A DNA stretch of 64,000 nt, taken from Streptomyces sp. cf386. GTDB taxonomy: Bacteria > Actinomycetota > Actinomycetes > Streptomycetales > Streptomycetaceae. The translations under genes were made by a program, and so were the position numbers. Under the pieces are notes generated by a model, which saw only the letters and a program-made list of their open reading frames with translations, did no database searches and was not told the origin of the DNA. The stretch spans positions 1-64,000 of the forward strand of contig NZ_FNHV01000001.1 in the NCBI RefSeq assembly GCF_900103585.1. Reading direction: 5' to 3'. This document shows positions 8,608 through 15,898 of the stretch, piece after piece; position 1 is the stretch's first letter; every line of letters starts with the position of its first letter.

Positions 8608-8795
8608 AACAGAGAGTCATGTCCTGGCAATCTCCCGGACGTGAGGGAGCCACCCGCCGGACGGCGGGCAGGTTCCGCCGAACGGCGGCCCTCCGGTCGG
8701 GGGCGGGTACGCGGATCATGGCCGCAAGCTGCGGAGCTACAGAGTTACTGAGCCGCAGATCCGCTGCGCACGCGTGCCCCGTATGAGGAGAAGCC

Positions 8796-9770
8796 ATGAC
8801 CCAGGTCCCGCCACCGTTCGATCCGGAGCTCGCAGCCGCCCTGGAGCTCATCAAGGACGTGATCTCGCCGAGCCTGACGATGGACGAGATCGCCGACGTC
8901 CGTCAGGGTGCGGGGATCCAGATGCTGGCCGAGTTGGACCTGACCATGGACGGCTACTTCGACGTCGAGGACCGGGCGGTGCCCGGCCCCGGGGGCGCCC
9001 CCGAGATCTCCCTGCTGATCTGCCGGCCGGCCGGCTCTGCCGAGGCGGGCCCGCGACCCGTGATCTACCACGTCCACGGTGGTGGCATGGTCATCGGCAA
9101 CAACCGGGTCGGTGTGGACGTGCCGCTGTCCTGGGCCAAGGAGGTGGACGCGGTCGTGGTGTCCGTGGAGTACCGCTTGGCGCCCGAGGACCCTTACCCC
9201 GCGCAGATCGAGGACGTGTACGCCGGTCTGGAGTGGACCGCGAAGCACGCGGCCGAACTCGGCGGCGACCCGCAGCGGATCGTCGTCGCCGGTGCCAGTG
9301 CGGGCGGCGGGCTGTCCGCGGCGCTGGCCCTGCTCACCCGGGACCGCAAAGGCCCCGAGCTGATCGGCCAGCTCCTGATGTGCCCGATGCTGGACGACCG
9401 CAACGACACCCCGTCCGCCCACCAGATGGCGGGCCTCGGCATCTGGGACCGTACGGCCAACGAGACCGGCTGGACGGCGCTGCTCGGCGCCCGCCGCGGC
9501 GGCCCCGACGTCCCCGCGTACGCGGCACCGGCCCGCGCCGAGGACCTGTCCGGCCTGCCCCCGGCCTTCCTGGACGTCGGCTCCGCGGAAACCTTCCGCG
9601 ACGAGGCCGTCGCCTACGCCTCCCGCATCTGGCAGTCCGGCGGGGCGGCCGAGCTGCACGTGTGGCCCGGAGGCTTCCACGGCTTCGACGGCTTCGCCCC
9701 ACAGGCGGCACTGTCGCAGGCTTGCCGGGCGGAGCAGCTGGGTTGGCTGAAGAGGCTGTTGGGGGGCTGA
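8796..9770 (+). CDS. Alpha/beta hydrolase (HSL-type esterase)
   Basis: 324 residues, starting at an ATG with AGGAG upstream. The hormone-sensitive-lipase-type oxyanion motif HVHGGGMVIGNN lies near residue 92, the nucleophile elbow GASAGGGLSAAL near 166, and the acid/His region LPPAFLDVGSAETFRDEA ... GGFHGFDGF near the C-terminus. The first ~60 residues form a helical cap. It should hydrolyse small acyl esters in the cytoplasm; the substrate is not predictable. It is monocistronic, followed by a 460-base GC-skewed intergenic region. Confidence 0.92.
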   Translation: MTQVPPPFDPELAAALELIKDVISPSLTMDEIADVRQGAGIQMLAELDLTMDGYFDVEDRAVPGPGGAPEISLLICRPAGSAEAGPRPVIYHVHGGGMVIGNNRVGVDVPLSWAKEVDAVVVSVEYRLAPEDPYPAQIEDVYAGLEWTAKHAAELGGDPQRIVVAGASAGGGLSAALALLTRDRKGPELIGQLLMCPMLDDRNDTPSAHQMAGLGIWDRTANETGWTALLGARRGGPDVPAYAAPARAEDLSGLPPAFLDVGSAETFRDEAVAYASRIWQSGGAAELHVWPGGFHGFDGFAPQAALSQACRAEQLGWLKRLLGG

Positions 9771-10230
9771 GGGGGGCGGCGGGGGGCTGACTTGAGGTGT
9801 GGGGAGGTGGGCGGGGGCGGGGGCCTTGGAGATCAGGCGGGTTGAGCCGGGTGGCCGGCAGGCTGTCGGGGTTGCCAGGGAATCTGCGGCGCTGAGCGGG
9901 GATTCGCCGACAGGTCCGCCGTGCTGAGCAGGGCCAGTCGCAGCCCTATGGCCGGAACGGGCCGAGGCAGCGGAGCCCGGCCCGGGAGCCTGCCTCGGCA
10001 CGGCGGGAGCCGGTGCGCGGACGGCAGGGACGGCACCCACGGCACCGGCCATGGGCAGGCTCTCGGCCACGTGACTCGGACTCCCCCACCACGCTCCCCG
10101 CTCACTCCCACCACCCTCCCCGCTCACTCCCACCACCCTCCCCGTTCACTCCAGGCCCAACGACCCCTGACTCCCCCTCGCCTCAACCACGACCTCCCCA
10201 TCCCCCACCCCCATACCGCACCATGGGCCT
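9771..10230. other. 460-base intergenic region with G-run clusters, no gene seen
   Basis: No frame here looks like protein. The left end (9762-9828, partly inside the esterase stop region) has a series of runs of 3-6 G on the plus strand. The right end (10085-10225) is a C-rich tract on the plus strand, so G-rich on the minus strand, and includes a 22-base tandem repeat. The middle is unremarkable GC-rich sequence. No clear promoter elements for the PucR gene were identified. Confidence 0.6.
10085..10150. repeat. 22-base tandem repeat, three copies
   Basis: The unit CCCACCACCCTCCCCGCTCACT recurs at 10085, 10107 and 10129 with one or two substitutions (position 9 in the first copy, one near the end of the third). 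On the minus strand each unit contributes GGGGAGGG and GGTGGG runs. It lies 80 bases before the PucR-type regulator start. Confidence 0.8.
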
Positions 10231-11223
10231 ATGAAAGAGCTGGCCGGACGACTGACCGCGCTGGATCCGGACGCCGGGGCGGCCGTCAGGGTCATCGCCT
10301 ACTTCGATCAGCTTGCCGAGGCACGGGCCGGGCTGGAGACGCTGGTGCGTGGGGCCGCCGTGCTGGCCGGGGTGCCGGCGCGGCTGGTGGACGCGGATCG
10401 GCGGGTGCATGTCCGGGTCGAGGCCGATGGGACGCGCCGGGAGAGCGGGGTGCCGGTGGATCCCGCCTGGCCGTCCGCCGCGCTGACGCCGGGCGGCGAT
10501 CCGGCGCTGTGGCTGGAGCGGGCCGAGGCGGCGGAGCCGAGTGTCGTCGACGCGGTGATTCTGGAGCGGGCCGCCGGTGCCGTACGGCTCGTGCTCGACC
10601 GGACGCGCGGGCGGGCGCCGGCCGATGATCCCGCCCTGGCCGAGACCGTTCTCGACGCCACGGCTCCGGAGGCGGCACGGCTGCACGCGGCCCGCCGGCT
10701 CGGGCTCGACCCCGCCGCACCGGCCCGCGTCCTCGCCCCGCTGGACGGCCGCCCCCGTATCGTCCCCGCGCACCCGGAGGCCGAGGCGCCCGCCGGCCGA
10801 GTGGGCGTGGGTCCCGCCGTCCCGGTGCTCGACCTGCCGCGCTCCTGGACGCAGGCCCGCGTCGCGCTCCGCTTCACGGCCGAGGGCACCGCGCAGGACC
10901 CCGGCCCGGGTGTCGTCCACGCCGACGAGCTGGGCGGCATCGCGCTCCTCGCCGACCTCGTCGCACCGGGCGCCGAGCCGCCGCCCGACGTACAGGCCCT
11001 GGAAGCGGCTGCGGCTGCCGCCCCCTGGCTGCTCGCCACGCTGCACGCCGTCGCCTCGACGGTGAGCCTGCGGGCGGCGGCGGCCGAGATCAACATCCAC
11101 CACTCCACGCTCCAGGAGCGACTGGCACACGCCGAGCACCTGCTGGGCTGGCCGCTGCGCACACCGCAGGGCAGGTTCAGGCTGGGCCTGGCGCTGACGA
11201 TGCGGCACCTGGCACGGCCCTGA
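10231..11223 (+). CDS. PucR/CdaR-type helix-turn-helix regulator
   Basis: 330 residues. The C-terminal block SLRAAAAEINIHHSTLQERLAHAE (~282-305) followed by LLGWPLRTPQGRFRLGLAL is the PucR HTH_30 domain, which binds DNA. The upstream part (MKELAGRLTALDPDAGAAVRVIAYFDQLAEARAGLETLV...) resembles the sensor region of actinobacterial CdaR-like regulators. No adjacent target operon is obvious. It may respond to a small metabolite; the ligand is unknown. The upstream C-rich tract leaves no recognisable Shine-Dalgarno. Confidence 0.85.
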   Translation: MKELAGRLTALDPDAGAAVRVIAYFDQLAEARAGLETLVRGAAVLAGVPARLVDADRRVHVRVEADGTRRESGVPVDPAWPSAALTPGGDPALWLERAEAAEPSVVDAVILERAAGAVRLVLDRTRGRAPADDPALAETVLDATAPEAARLHAARRLGLDPAAPARVLAPLDGRPRIVPAHPEAEAPAGRVGVGPAVPVLDLPRSWTQARVALRFTAEGTAQDPGPGVVHADELGGIALLADLVAPGAEPPPDVQALEAAAAAAPWLLATLHAVASTVSLRAAAAEINIHHSTLQERLAHAEHLLGWPLRTPQGRFRLGLALTMRHLARP

Positions 11224-11234
11224 CGGTAGTCGTT

Positions 11235-11293
11235 CCAGTAGGTCCAGCAGGCCCAGCAGGCCCAGTGGGTCCAGTAGGTCCAGTAGGTCCAGC
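11235..11293. repeat. 9-base tandem repeat (about six copies)
   Basis: CCAGTAGGT and close variants (CCAGCAGGC, CCAGTGGGT) repeat with a strict 9-base period starting at 11235. Because the period is a multiple of three, the minus strand would read a collagen-like Gly-Pro-Thr/Gly-Pro-Ala array and the plus strand Gly-Pro-Val. It lies just after the PucR stop codon and before the MarR gene. No convincing gene contains it. Confidence 0.8.
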
Positions 11294-11321
11294 CCGGGCG
11301 ATCCTCAGCTCCGGCAGTGGA

Positions 11322-11333
11322 GCAAGTGCTTGC
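11322..11333. promoter_or_regulatory. Short palindrome upstream of marR-type gene
   Basis: GCAAG-TG-CTTGC is an inverted repeat with 5-base arms, about 145 bases upstream of the MarR start. MarR proteins usually bind short palindromes near their own promoter, so this is a candidate autoregulatory site, but the arms are short. Confidence 0.35.
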
Positions 11334-11477
11334 ACGCGCGCTCTACACGCATTCGCTGGAAATTTCACGGATGCCCTATCCTGGAGGACACTGCCCGGGG
11401 CCTCCCAGGGCGCCCTCAGGACACCTCACCGGATCACTCACCAGGACACCCACATCGGGATGGAGGACACCGGCGCC

Positions 11478-11936
11478 ATGACCGCCACGGACCCCGCGCT
11501 CACCGCCCTCGCCCAGGGCTGGTGCGCCCTCTCCCTGTTGCACGGGAGGATCGAGGCGCACATCGAGCGCGCCCTGCAGGCCGGGCACGACCTCAGCGTG
11601 CGCGAGTACTCCCTGCTCGACGTCCTCAGCCGCCAGCACGACGGCGAAGGCGGCCACCTGCAGATGAAGCAGGTCGCCGACGCGGTCGTCCTCAGCCAGA
11701 GCGCCACCACCCGCCTCGTCACCCGACTCGAGGACCGCGGCCTGCTCTCCCGCTACCTCTGCCCCACCGACCGCCGCGGCATCTACACCAACGTCACCGA
11801 AACAGGACTCACCCTCCTGGAAGAGGCCCGCCCCACCAACGAGGCCGCCTTGCGCGAGGCCCTCGACGAGGCCGCAGGGAATCCCGAACTGGCCCCGCTG
11901 GTACGAGCCGTGGAGACCCTCCGCGTCCCCGTCTGA
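11478..11936 (+). CDS. MarR family transcriptional regulator
   Basis: 152 residues. The winged-helix core is visible: MKQVADAVVLSQSATTRLVTRLEDRGLL (~58-85, helix-turn-helix) followed by the wing CPTDRRGIYTNVTETGLTLLEEA. I prefer the ATG at 11478 because GGAGGA lies ten bases upstream; another ATG at 11460 is within that site. Dimerising helices lie at both ends. It may respond to an aromatic or lipophilic ligand. The neighbouring CaiB-type gene downstream on the same strand is a possible target. Confidence 0.9.
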   Translation: MTATDPALTALAQGWCALSLLHGRIEAHIERALQAGHDLSVREYSLLDVLSRQHDGEGGHLQMKQVADAVVLSQSATTRLVTRLEDRGLLSRYLCPTDRRGIYTNVTETGLTLLEEARPTNEAALREALDEAAGNPELAPLVRAVETLRVPV

Positions 11937-12019
11937 GGCGGCCCGCAGCAGCCCGCCCCCTCGGCCTCCGAGGGGCCTCCATTGACGCGATCTCCGTCGT
12001 GGCCGTACACATGGCCCCT

Positions 12020-13213
12020 ATGAGCGCGCCCCACCTCCCCCTGTCCGGCATCACCGTGGTCAGCCTCGAGCAGGCCGTGGCCGCCCCGTACGCCACCCGG
12101 CAGCTCGCCGACCTCGGTGCGCGTGTGATCAAGGTCGAGCGGCCCGGCGACGGGGACTTCGCCCGCCGGTACGACACGACGGTGCACGGGCAGTCCAGCT
12201 ATTTCGTCTGGCTCAACCGGTCCAAGGAATCCCTCACGCTGGATCTGAAGGCCCCCCGAGGCCGGGAGATCCTGCACCAACTCCTCGACGGCGCCGACGT
12301 GTTCGTGCAGAACCTGGCGCCGGGTGCCGTGGACCGGCTCGGCCTGGGTGTCGAGGTGCTCCGCGAGCGGTGGCCGCGGCTGATCCCGTGCACGATCTCG
12401 GGGTACGGCACCTCGGGGCCGTGGGCCGACCGGAAGTCGTACGACCTGCTGGTGCAGTGCCAGACCGGACTGGTGTCGCTGACCGGCACCCCCGAGGAGA
12501 CCGCGCGCGTCGGCATCTCGGTCGCCGACATCGCCGCCGGGATGTACGCGTACAGCGGCATCCTCACCGCCCTGTTCACCCGTGCCACCACCGGTACGGC
12601 CCACCCGGTGGAGGTGTCCCTGTTCGAGGCGCTGGCGGAGTGGATGGGCCAGCCCGCCTACTACACGCGGTACGGCGGCACCCAGCCCGCGCGTCTGGGC
12701 ACCCAGCACCCCACCCTCGCTCCGTACGGCGCCTTCACGGCCGCCGACGGCAAGGAGATCCTCTTCTCCATCCAGAACGAGCGCGAGTGGGCCGTCCTGT
12801 GCGCCGAGTTCCTGGGGCGGCCCGAGCTGACGGACGACCCCCGCTTCGCCACGAGCTCCGCCCGCGTGGCCCACCGCGACGAACTCAACACGATCGTCGC
12901 CGAGCGCTGCGCCCGCTCCGACGCCGAGGAGATCCTCAAGGACCTGGAGTCCGTCGCCATCGCCTGCGCCGGGGTCAACGACGTCGCCGCGTTCCTGGAC
13001 CACCCGGTCCTCGCCGCCCGCGGCCGCTGGGCCGACGTCGCCGTGCCCGGCGGTGCGGCGGTGCAGGCCCTGCTGCCGCCGGCCGACCTCGCGGGAGTGC
13101 CCTCGCGCATGGACCCGGTGCCGGGGGTGGGCGAGCACACCGAGGCGATCCTCGCCGAACTCGGCCGTACCGCCGAGGAGATCGAGGCCTTGCGCGCCGA
13201 CGCCGTCATCTGA
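12020..13213 (+). CDS. CaiB/BaiF family (class III) CoA-transferase
   Basis: 397 residues. The N-terminus LSGITVVSLEQAVAAPYATRQLADLGARVIKVERPG is the family signature. It is followed by the SYFVWLNRSKESLTLDLK segment with the region of the catalytic Asp, and KSYDLLVQCQTGLVSLTG. Such enzymes move CoA between organic acids and form interlocked dimers. The substrate cannot be read from sequence. An ATG nine bases upstream is an alternative start; neither has a strong Shine-Dalgarno. It ends at a hairpin shared with the convergent SDR gene. Confidence 0.9.
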   Translation: MSAPHLPLSGITVVSLEQAVAAPYATRQLADLGARVIKVERPGDGDFARRYDTTVHGQSSYFVWLNRSKESLTLDLKAPRGREILHQLLDGADVFVQNLAPGAVDRLGLGVEVLRERWPRLIPCTISGYGTSGPWADRKSYDLLVQCQTGLVSLTGTPEETARVGISVADIAAGMYAYSGILTALFTRATTGTAHPVEVSLFEALAEWMGQPAYYTRYGGTQPARLGTQHPTLAPYGAFTAADGKEILFSIQNEREWAVLCAEFLGRPELTDDPRFATSSARVAHRDELNTIVAERCARSDAEEILKDLESVAIACAGVNDVAAFLDHPVLAARGRWADVAVPGGAAVQALLPPADLAGVPSRMDPVPGVGEHTEAILAELGRTAEEIEALRADAVI

Positions 13214-13254
13214 GAGCCCCGAAAGGGATCGATCTGAGGATCCCGACAGGGCTC
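13214..13254. terminator. Bidirectional hairpin between convergent genes
   Basis: Two nested stems, GAGCCC (13214-13219) with GGGCTC (13249-13254) and GGGATC (13225-13230) with GATCCC (13239-13244), separated by small internal loops. It starts directly after the CaiB stop and lies 28 bases beyond the SDR stop. No U-tract is present, as is usual in actinomycetes. Confidence 0.6.
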
Positions 13255-13282
13255 GAAACCTATGGCCCGACAAGGCTCGGCG

Positions 13283-13990
13283 TCACCAGGGAATCGGTCC
13301 CTCGACGTCGACATAGCCGCCGGTCGGGCCGTCGGGGCCGATCTGTGCCATACGGACGATGATCTCCGCCCCTTGCTCGACGGTCTGCGTGCCGGTACGC
13401 CCGTTGAGGTCCGTGGAGGTGAAGCCGGGCTCGACGGCGTTGATCCGCATGTCCGGGAACGCCTTGGCGTACTGCACGGTGATCATGTTGACCGCCGTCT
13501 TCGAGGTCGGGTAGGCGATGGCCTGGTAGAAGTGGGCCGGTGAATCCGGGTCGGACAGCCGGGTCAGTGAGCCGAGACCGCTACTCACGTTCACCACGAC
13601 AGGGGCCGGGGACCGCTGGAGCAGGGGCAGGAAGGCGTGGGTGACACGGACGACGCCGAAGACGTTCGTCTCGAACACCGTGCGCAGCTCGTCGGCGGTG
13701 GTGTCCGCGGCGGCGGGGATGCCGTTGTTCTCGCCCCGCACTTCGATGCCGGCGTTGTTGATCAGTACGTCGAGCCCGCCCTCGGCCTCGACGGTCTTCA
13801 CGGCGGCCTGGACGGAGGCGTCGTCGGTGACGTCGAGGTGGACGAACCGTGCGCCCAGCCGCTCGGCGGCCCGGCGTCCGCGCTCGGGGTCGCGGCTGCC
13901 GACGTAGACGGTGTGGCCTGCGGCGACGAGTCGACGTGCGGTCTCGAAGCCGAGGCCCTTGTTCGCTCCGGTGATGAGTGTGGTCGTCAT
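13283..13990 (-). CDS. SDR family oxidoreductase
   Basis: 235 residues with the full classical SDR layout: TLITGANKGLGFETARRL (cofactor loop, TGxxxGxG), LINNAGIEV (NNAG), NVSSGLGSL (Ser) and YPTSKTAVN (Tyr-x-x-x-Lys). It ends in GPTGGYVDVEGPIPW. It probably uses NADP(H). AGGAG lies ten bases before the ATG. It diverges from an XRE/MmyB-type regulator with 102 bases between. This pair recurs in streptomycetes and the regulator probably controls the SDR gene. Confidence 0.92.
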   Translation of the reverse strand: MTTTLITGANKGLGFETARRLVAAGHTVYVGSRDPERGRRAAERLGARFVHLDVTDDASVQAAVKTVEAEGGLDVLINNAGIEVRGENNGIPAAADTTADELRTVFETNVFGVVRVTHAFLPLLQRSPAPVVVNVSSGLGSLTRLSDPDSPAHFYQAIAYPTSKTAVNMITVQYAKAFPDMRINAVEPGFTSTDLNGRTGTQTVEQGAEIIVRMAQIGPDGPTGGYVDVEGPIPW

Positions 13991-14056
13991 GCCGTACACA
14001 CTCCTGCGCGGTGCGGCCCGCAGCCAGTCGTCGCGTCTTCCTGGGACCGGGAGTAC

Positions 14057-14070
14057 CAGGCATGTGCCTG
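14057..14070. promoter_or_regulatory. Perfect palindrome between SDR and regulator
   Basis: CAGGCA-TG-TGCCTG, a 14-base inverted repeat in the 102-base divergent promoter region, ending 22 bases before the regulator's ATG. It is a reasonable operator for the XRE/MmyB-type protein acting on both genes. Confidence 0.5.
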
Positions 14071-14092
14071 CCCGACCGTGTTCACTGGAGGC

Positions 14093-14929
14093 ATGACAGC
14101 GACGGAACTCGGCCAGGCCCTGCGCCGCTGGCGCGACCGGGTCCCGCCGGAGACGGCGGGGCTGCCTGCGGGCGGGCATCGGCGGGCGGCGGGGCTGCGC
14201 CGCGAGGAGTTGGCGCTGCTGGCCGGGATCTCGGTCGACTACGTCACCCGGCTCGAACAGGGCCGGGCGAGCAATCCGTCCGGGCAGATCGTCGAGGCCC
14301 TGGCCCGGGCGCTTCGGTTGTCGACGGACGAGCGCGCGCATCTGTTCCGGCTGGCCGGACTGGTGCCGCCGGGCCCGGAGACGGTCCCCGCGCACATCAC
14401 GCCGAGCGTGCAGCGCCTGCTGGACCGGCTGAACGGCACGCCCGTCGGGGTCTACGACGCGGCGTGGACGCTGCTCATGGCCAACCCCCTGTACGCCGCG
14501 CTGATGGGAGACCCGTCCGCCTGGCACGGCTTCGAGCGCAACGGCGTGTGGCGTGCCTTCCTCGGATCGGGCAGCCGGGTCCGACAGACACCGGGCGAGC
14601 GACGCGCGTTCGAGGCCGGGATCGTCGCCGACCTCCGCGCGACTGCGAGCCGGTATGCGTCGGATCCTCAACTGCGGTTCCTGGTCAGGGAGTTGCGTAC
14701 CCACAGCGACCGGTTCGCCGAGCTGTGGGACACGGGCGCCGTCGGGCGCCACGAGGCCGGCCGCAAGGTCGTCGAGCACCCGCAGGTCGGTCCGTTGACC
14801 CTGGACTGCGACATCCTCGCCGTGGCCGGCAGCGACCTGCGTCTGATGGTCTACACGGCCGACCCCGGCACCGAGGACGCGGAACGCCTCGCGCTGCTCG
14901 CCGTGCTCGGCACGCAGTCGCTGGTCTGA
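14093..14929 (+). CDS. XRE regulator with MmyB-like ligand-binding domain
   Basis: 278 residues. The N-terminal HTH contains HRRAAGLRREELALLAGISVDYVTRLEQGR (~25-54), the fixed signature of this actinobacterial group. Residues ~105-275 form the MmyB-like domain (PVGVYDAAWTLLMANPLYAALMGD..., RTHSDRFAELWDTGAVGRHEAGRK), which resembles a PAS fold and binds fatty-acid-like ligands in one studied case. It diverges from an SDR gene that it probably represses. GGAGG is very close to the ATG. Confidence 0.93.
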   Translation: MTATELGQALRRWRDRVPPETAGLPAGGHRRAAGLRREELALLAGISVDYVTRLEQGRASNPSGQIVEALARALRLSTDERAHLFRLAGLVPPGPETVPAHITPSVQRLLDRLNGTPVGVYDAAWTLLMANPLYAALMGDPSAWHGFERNGVWRAFLGSGSRVRQTPGERRAFEAGIVADLRATASRYASDPQLRFLVRELRTHSDRFAELWDTGAVGRHEAGRKVVEHPQVGPLTLDCDILAVAGSDLRLMVYTADPGTEDAERLALLAVLGTQSLV

Positions 14930-15021
14930 CCGAACGCGGCACCCCTTTCATGCGTCACAGTGTCGGGGCGTCCGCGACACCGCCCCTCCCGCGTACCCGT
15001 CGCCGTCCGTTCGGGGGATCC

Positions 15022-15897
15022 ATGCGTACGACCGCTTCACGCACCGTCTCACGTACCGTCCAGTTGCTCATCGTGCTCGGCCTGCTCAGCGCCGGATGCG
15101 GCGCCGACAAGGCGGGTTCGAGCGAGTCCGAACCGGCGCCGAACACCCGGCCTCGTGCCCTTGAGGTCGCGAAGGCCTGGGACGGTTCACCGGCCGCCGA
15201 CACCTGGCGCGAGGGCTACTACCCGATGGGCGACCCGGTCCAACTGCCCGAGGACGCCTTCCACAACGCCGCCGACAAGGAGGCGTACACCACCCAGAAC
15301 TTCGTGCTGCGCGGCGACCTCCCCAAGACCCCGGAGAAGGACGCGAAGGTGCGGTGGCGGGACGGTGACTCGCTCACCCTGCCGCTCGTGGGGGCGCGGG
15401 CGGCGTACGAGAAACTGGGCGGCGACAACGGCTCCGGGCCGCGTCTGACCGTGACCGGGGCGAAGCTGGGCGAGATGACGCTGGCCACCAGCCGCGGCCC
15501 GGCCACCGTCCCGGCCTGGCTGTTCACGATCGAGGGCTACGACACCCCGCTGAAGCGCGTCGCCCTCGGCTCCTCGAAGCAGCCGAAGCCGCCCATCGGA
15601 CCGGCCGGCTCCGTCAGCGGCGCGCTGTGGGACCTCGACAAGCTGGTCGAGGTGTCCGCCGACGGCCGGTCCGTCACCGTGCTGGCCCACCACGGGGCGT
15701 GCGACGACGGACCCGCCGTGGACGTACTGGAGACGGACGGCAGTGTGGTGCTGTCCGGTTACTGGGTCGGAACCCGGGACGGTGTCTGCACGCTCCAACT
15801 CCTCTCCAAGAAGGTGAAGGTCGCACTGGACCGCCCGCTCGGCGACCGGGTCCTGCTGGACGCGTTCACGGGCGCCCCGGTGCACGGCGCCGAATGA
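15022..15897 (+). CDS. Secreted lipoprotein of unknown function
   Basis: 291 residues. The signal peptide has a basic N-terminus, a hydrophobic core QLLIVLGLL and the lipobox LSAGC with Cys26. The mature part is soluble with no motif I recognise (WREGYYPMGDPVQLPEDAF near the N-terminus, HHGACDDGPAVDVLETDGSVVLSGYWVG near the C-terminus). I used the ATG at 15022, with GGGGG upstream; an in-frame ATG at 14950 would only add a non-signal extension. Its stop lies one base from the stop of the convergent beta-galactosidase. Confidence 0.85.
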   Translation: MRTTASRTVSRTVQLLIVLGLLSAGCGADKAGSSESEPAPNTRPRALEVAKAWDGSPAADTWREGYYPMGDPVQLPEDAFHNAADKEAYTTQNFVLRGDLPKTPEKDAKVRWRDGDSLTLPLVGARAAYEKLGGDNGSGPRLTVTGAKLGEMTLATSRGPATVPAWLFTIEGYDTPLKRVALGSSKQPKPPIGPAGSVSGALWDLDKLVEVSADGRSVTVLAHHGACDDGPAVDVLETDGSVVLSGYWVGTRDGVCTLQLLSKKVKVALDRPLGDRVLLDAFTGAPVHGAE

Positions 15898-15898
15898 G

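Noticed and set aside
8530..8795. yybP-ykoY Mn2+ riboswitch upstream of terC
   Set aside because: No match to the conserved core in the reverse-complement leader; only a small alternative hairpin is present.
11177..11368. Collagen-like 63-codon gene on the minus strand
   Set aside because: It is created by a short DNA repeat and overlaps the end of the PucR gene antisense. Kept only as a repeat and a low-interest finding.
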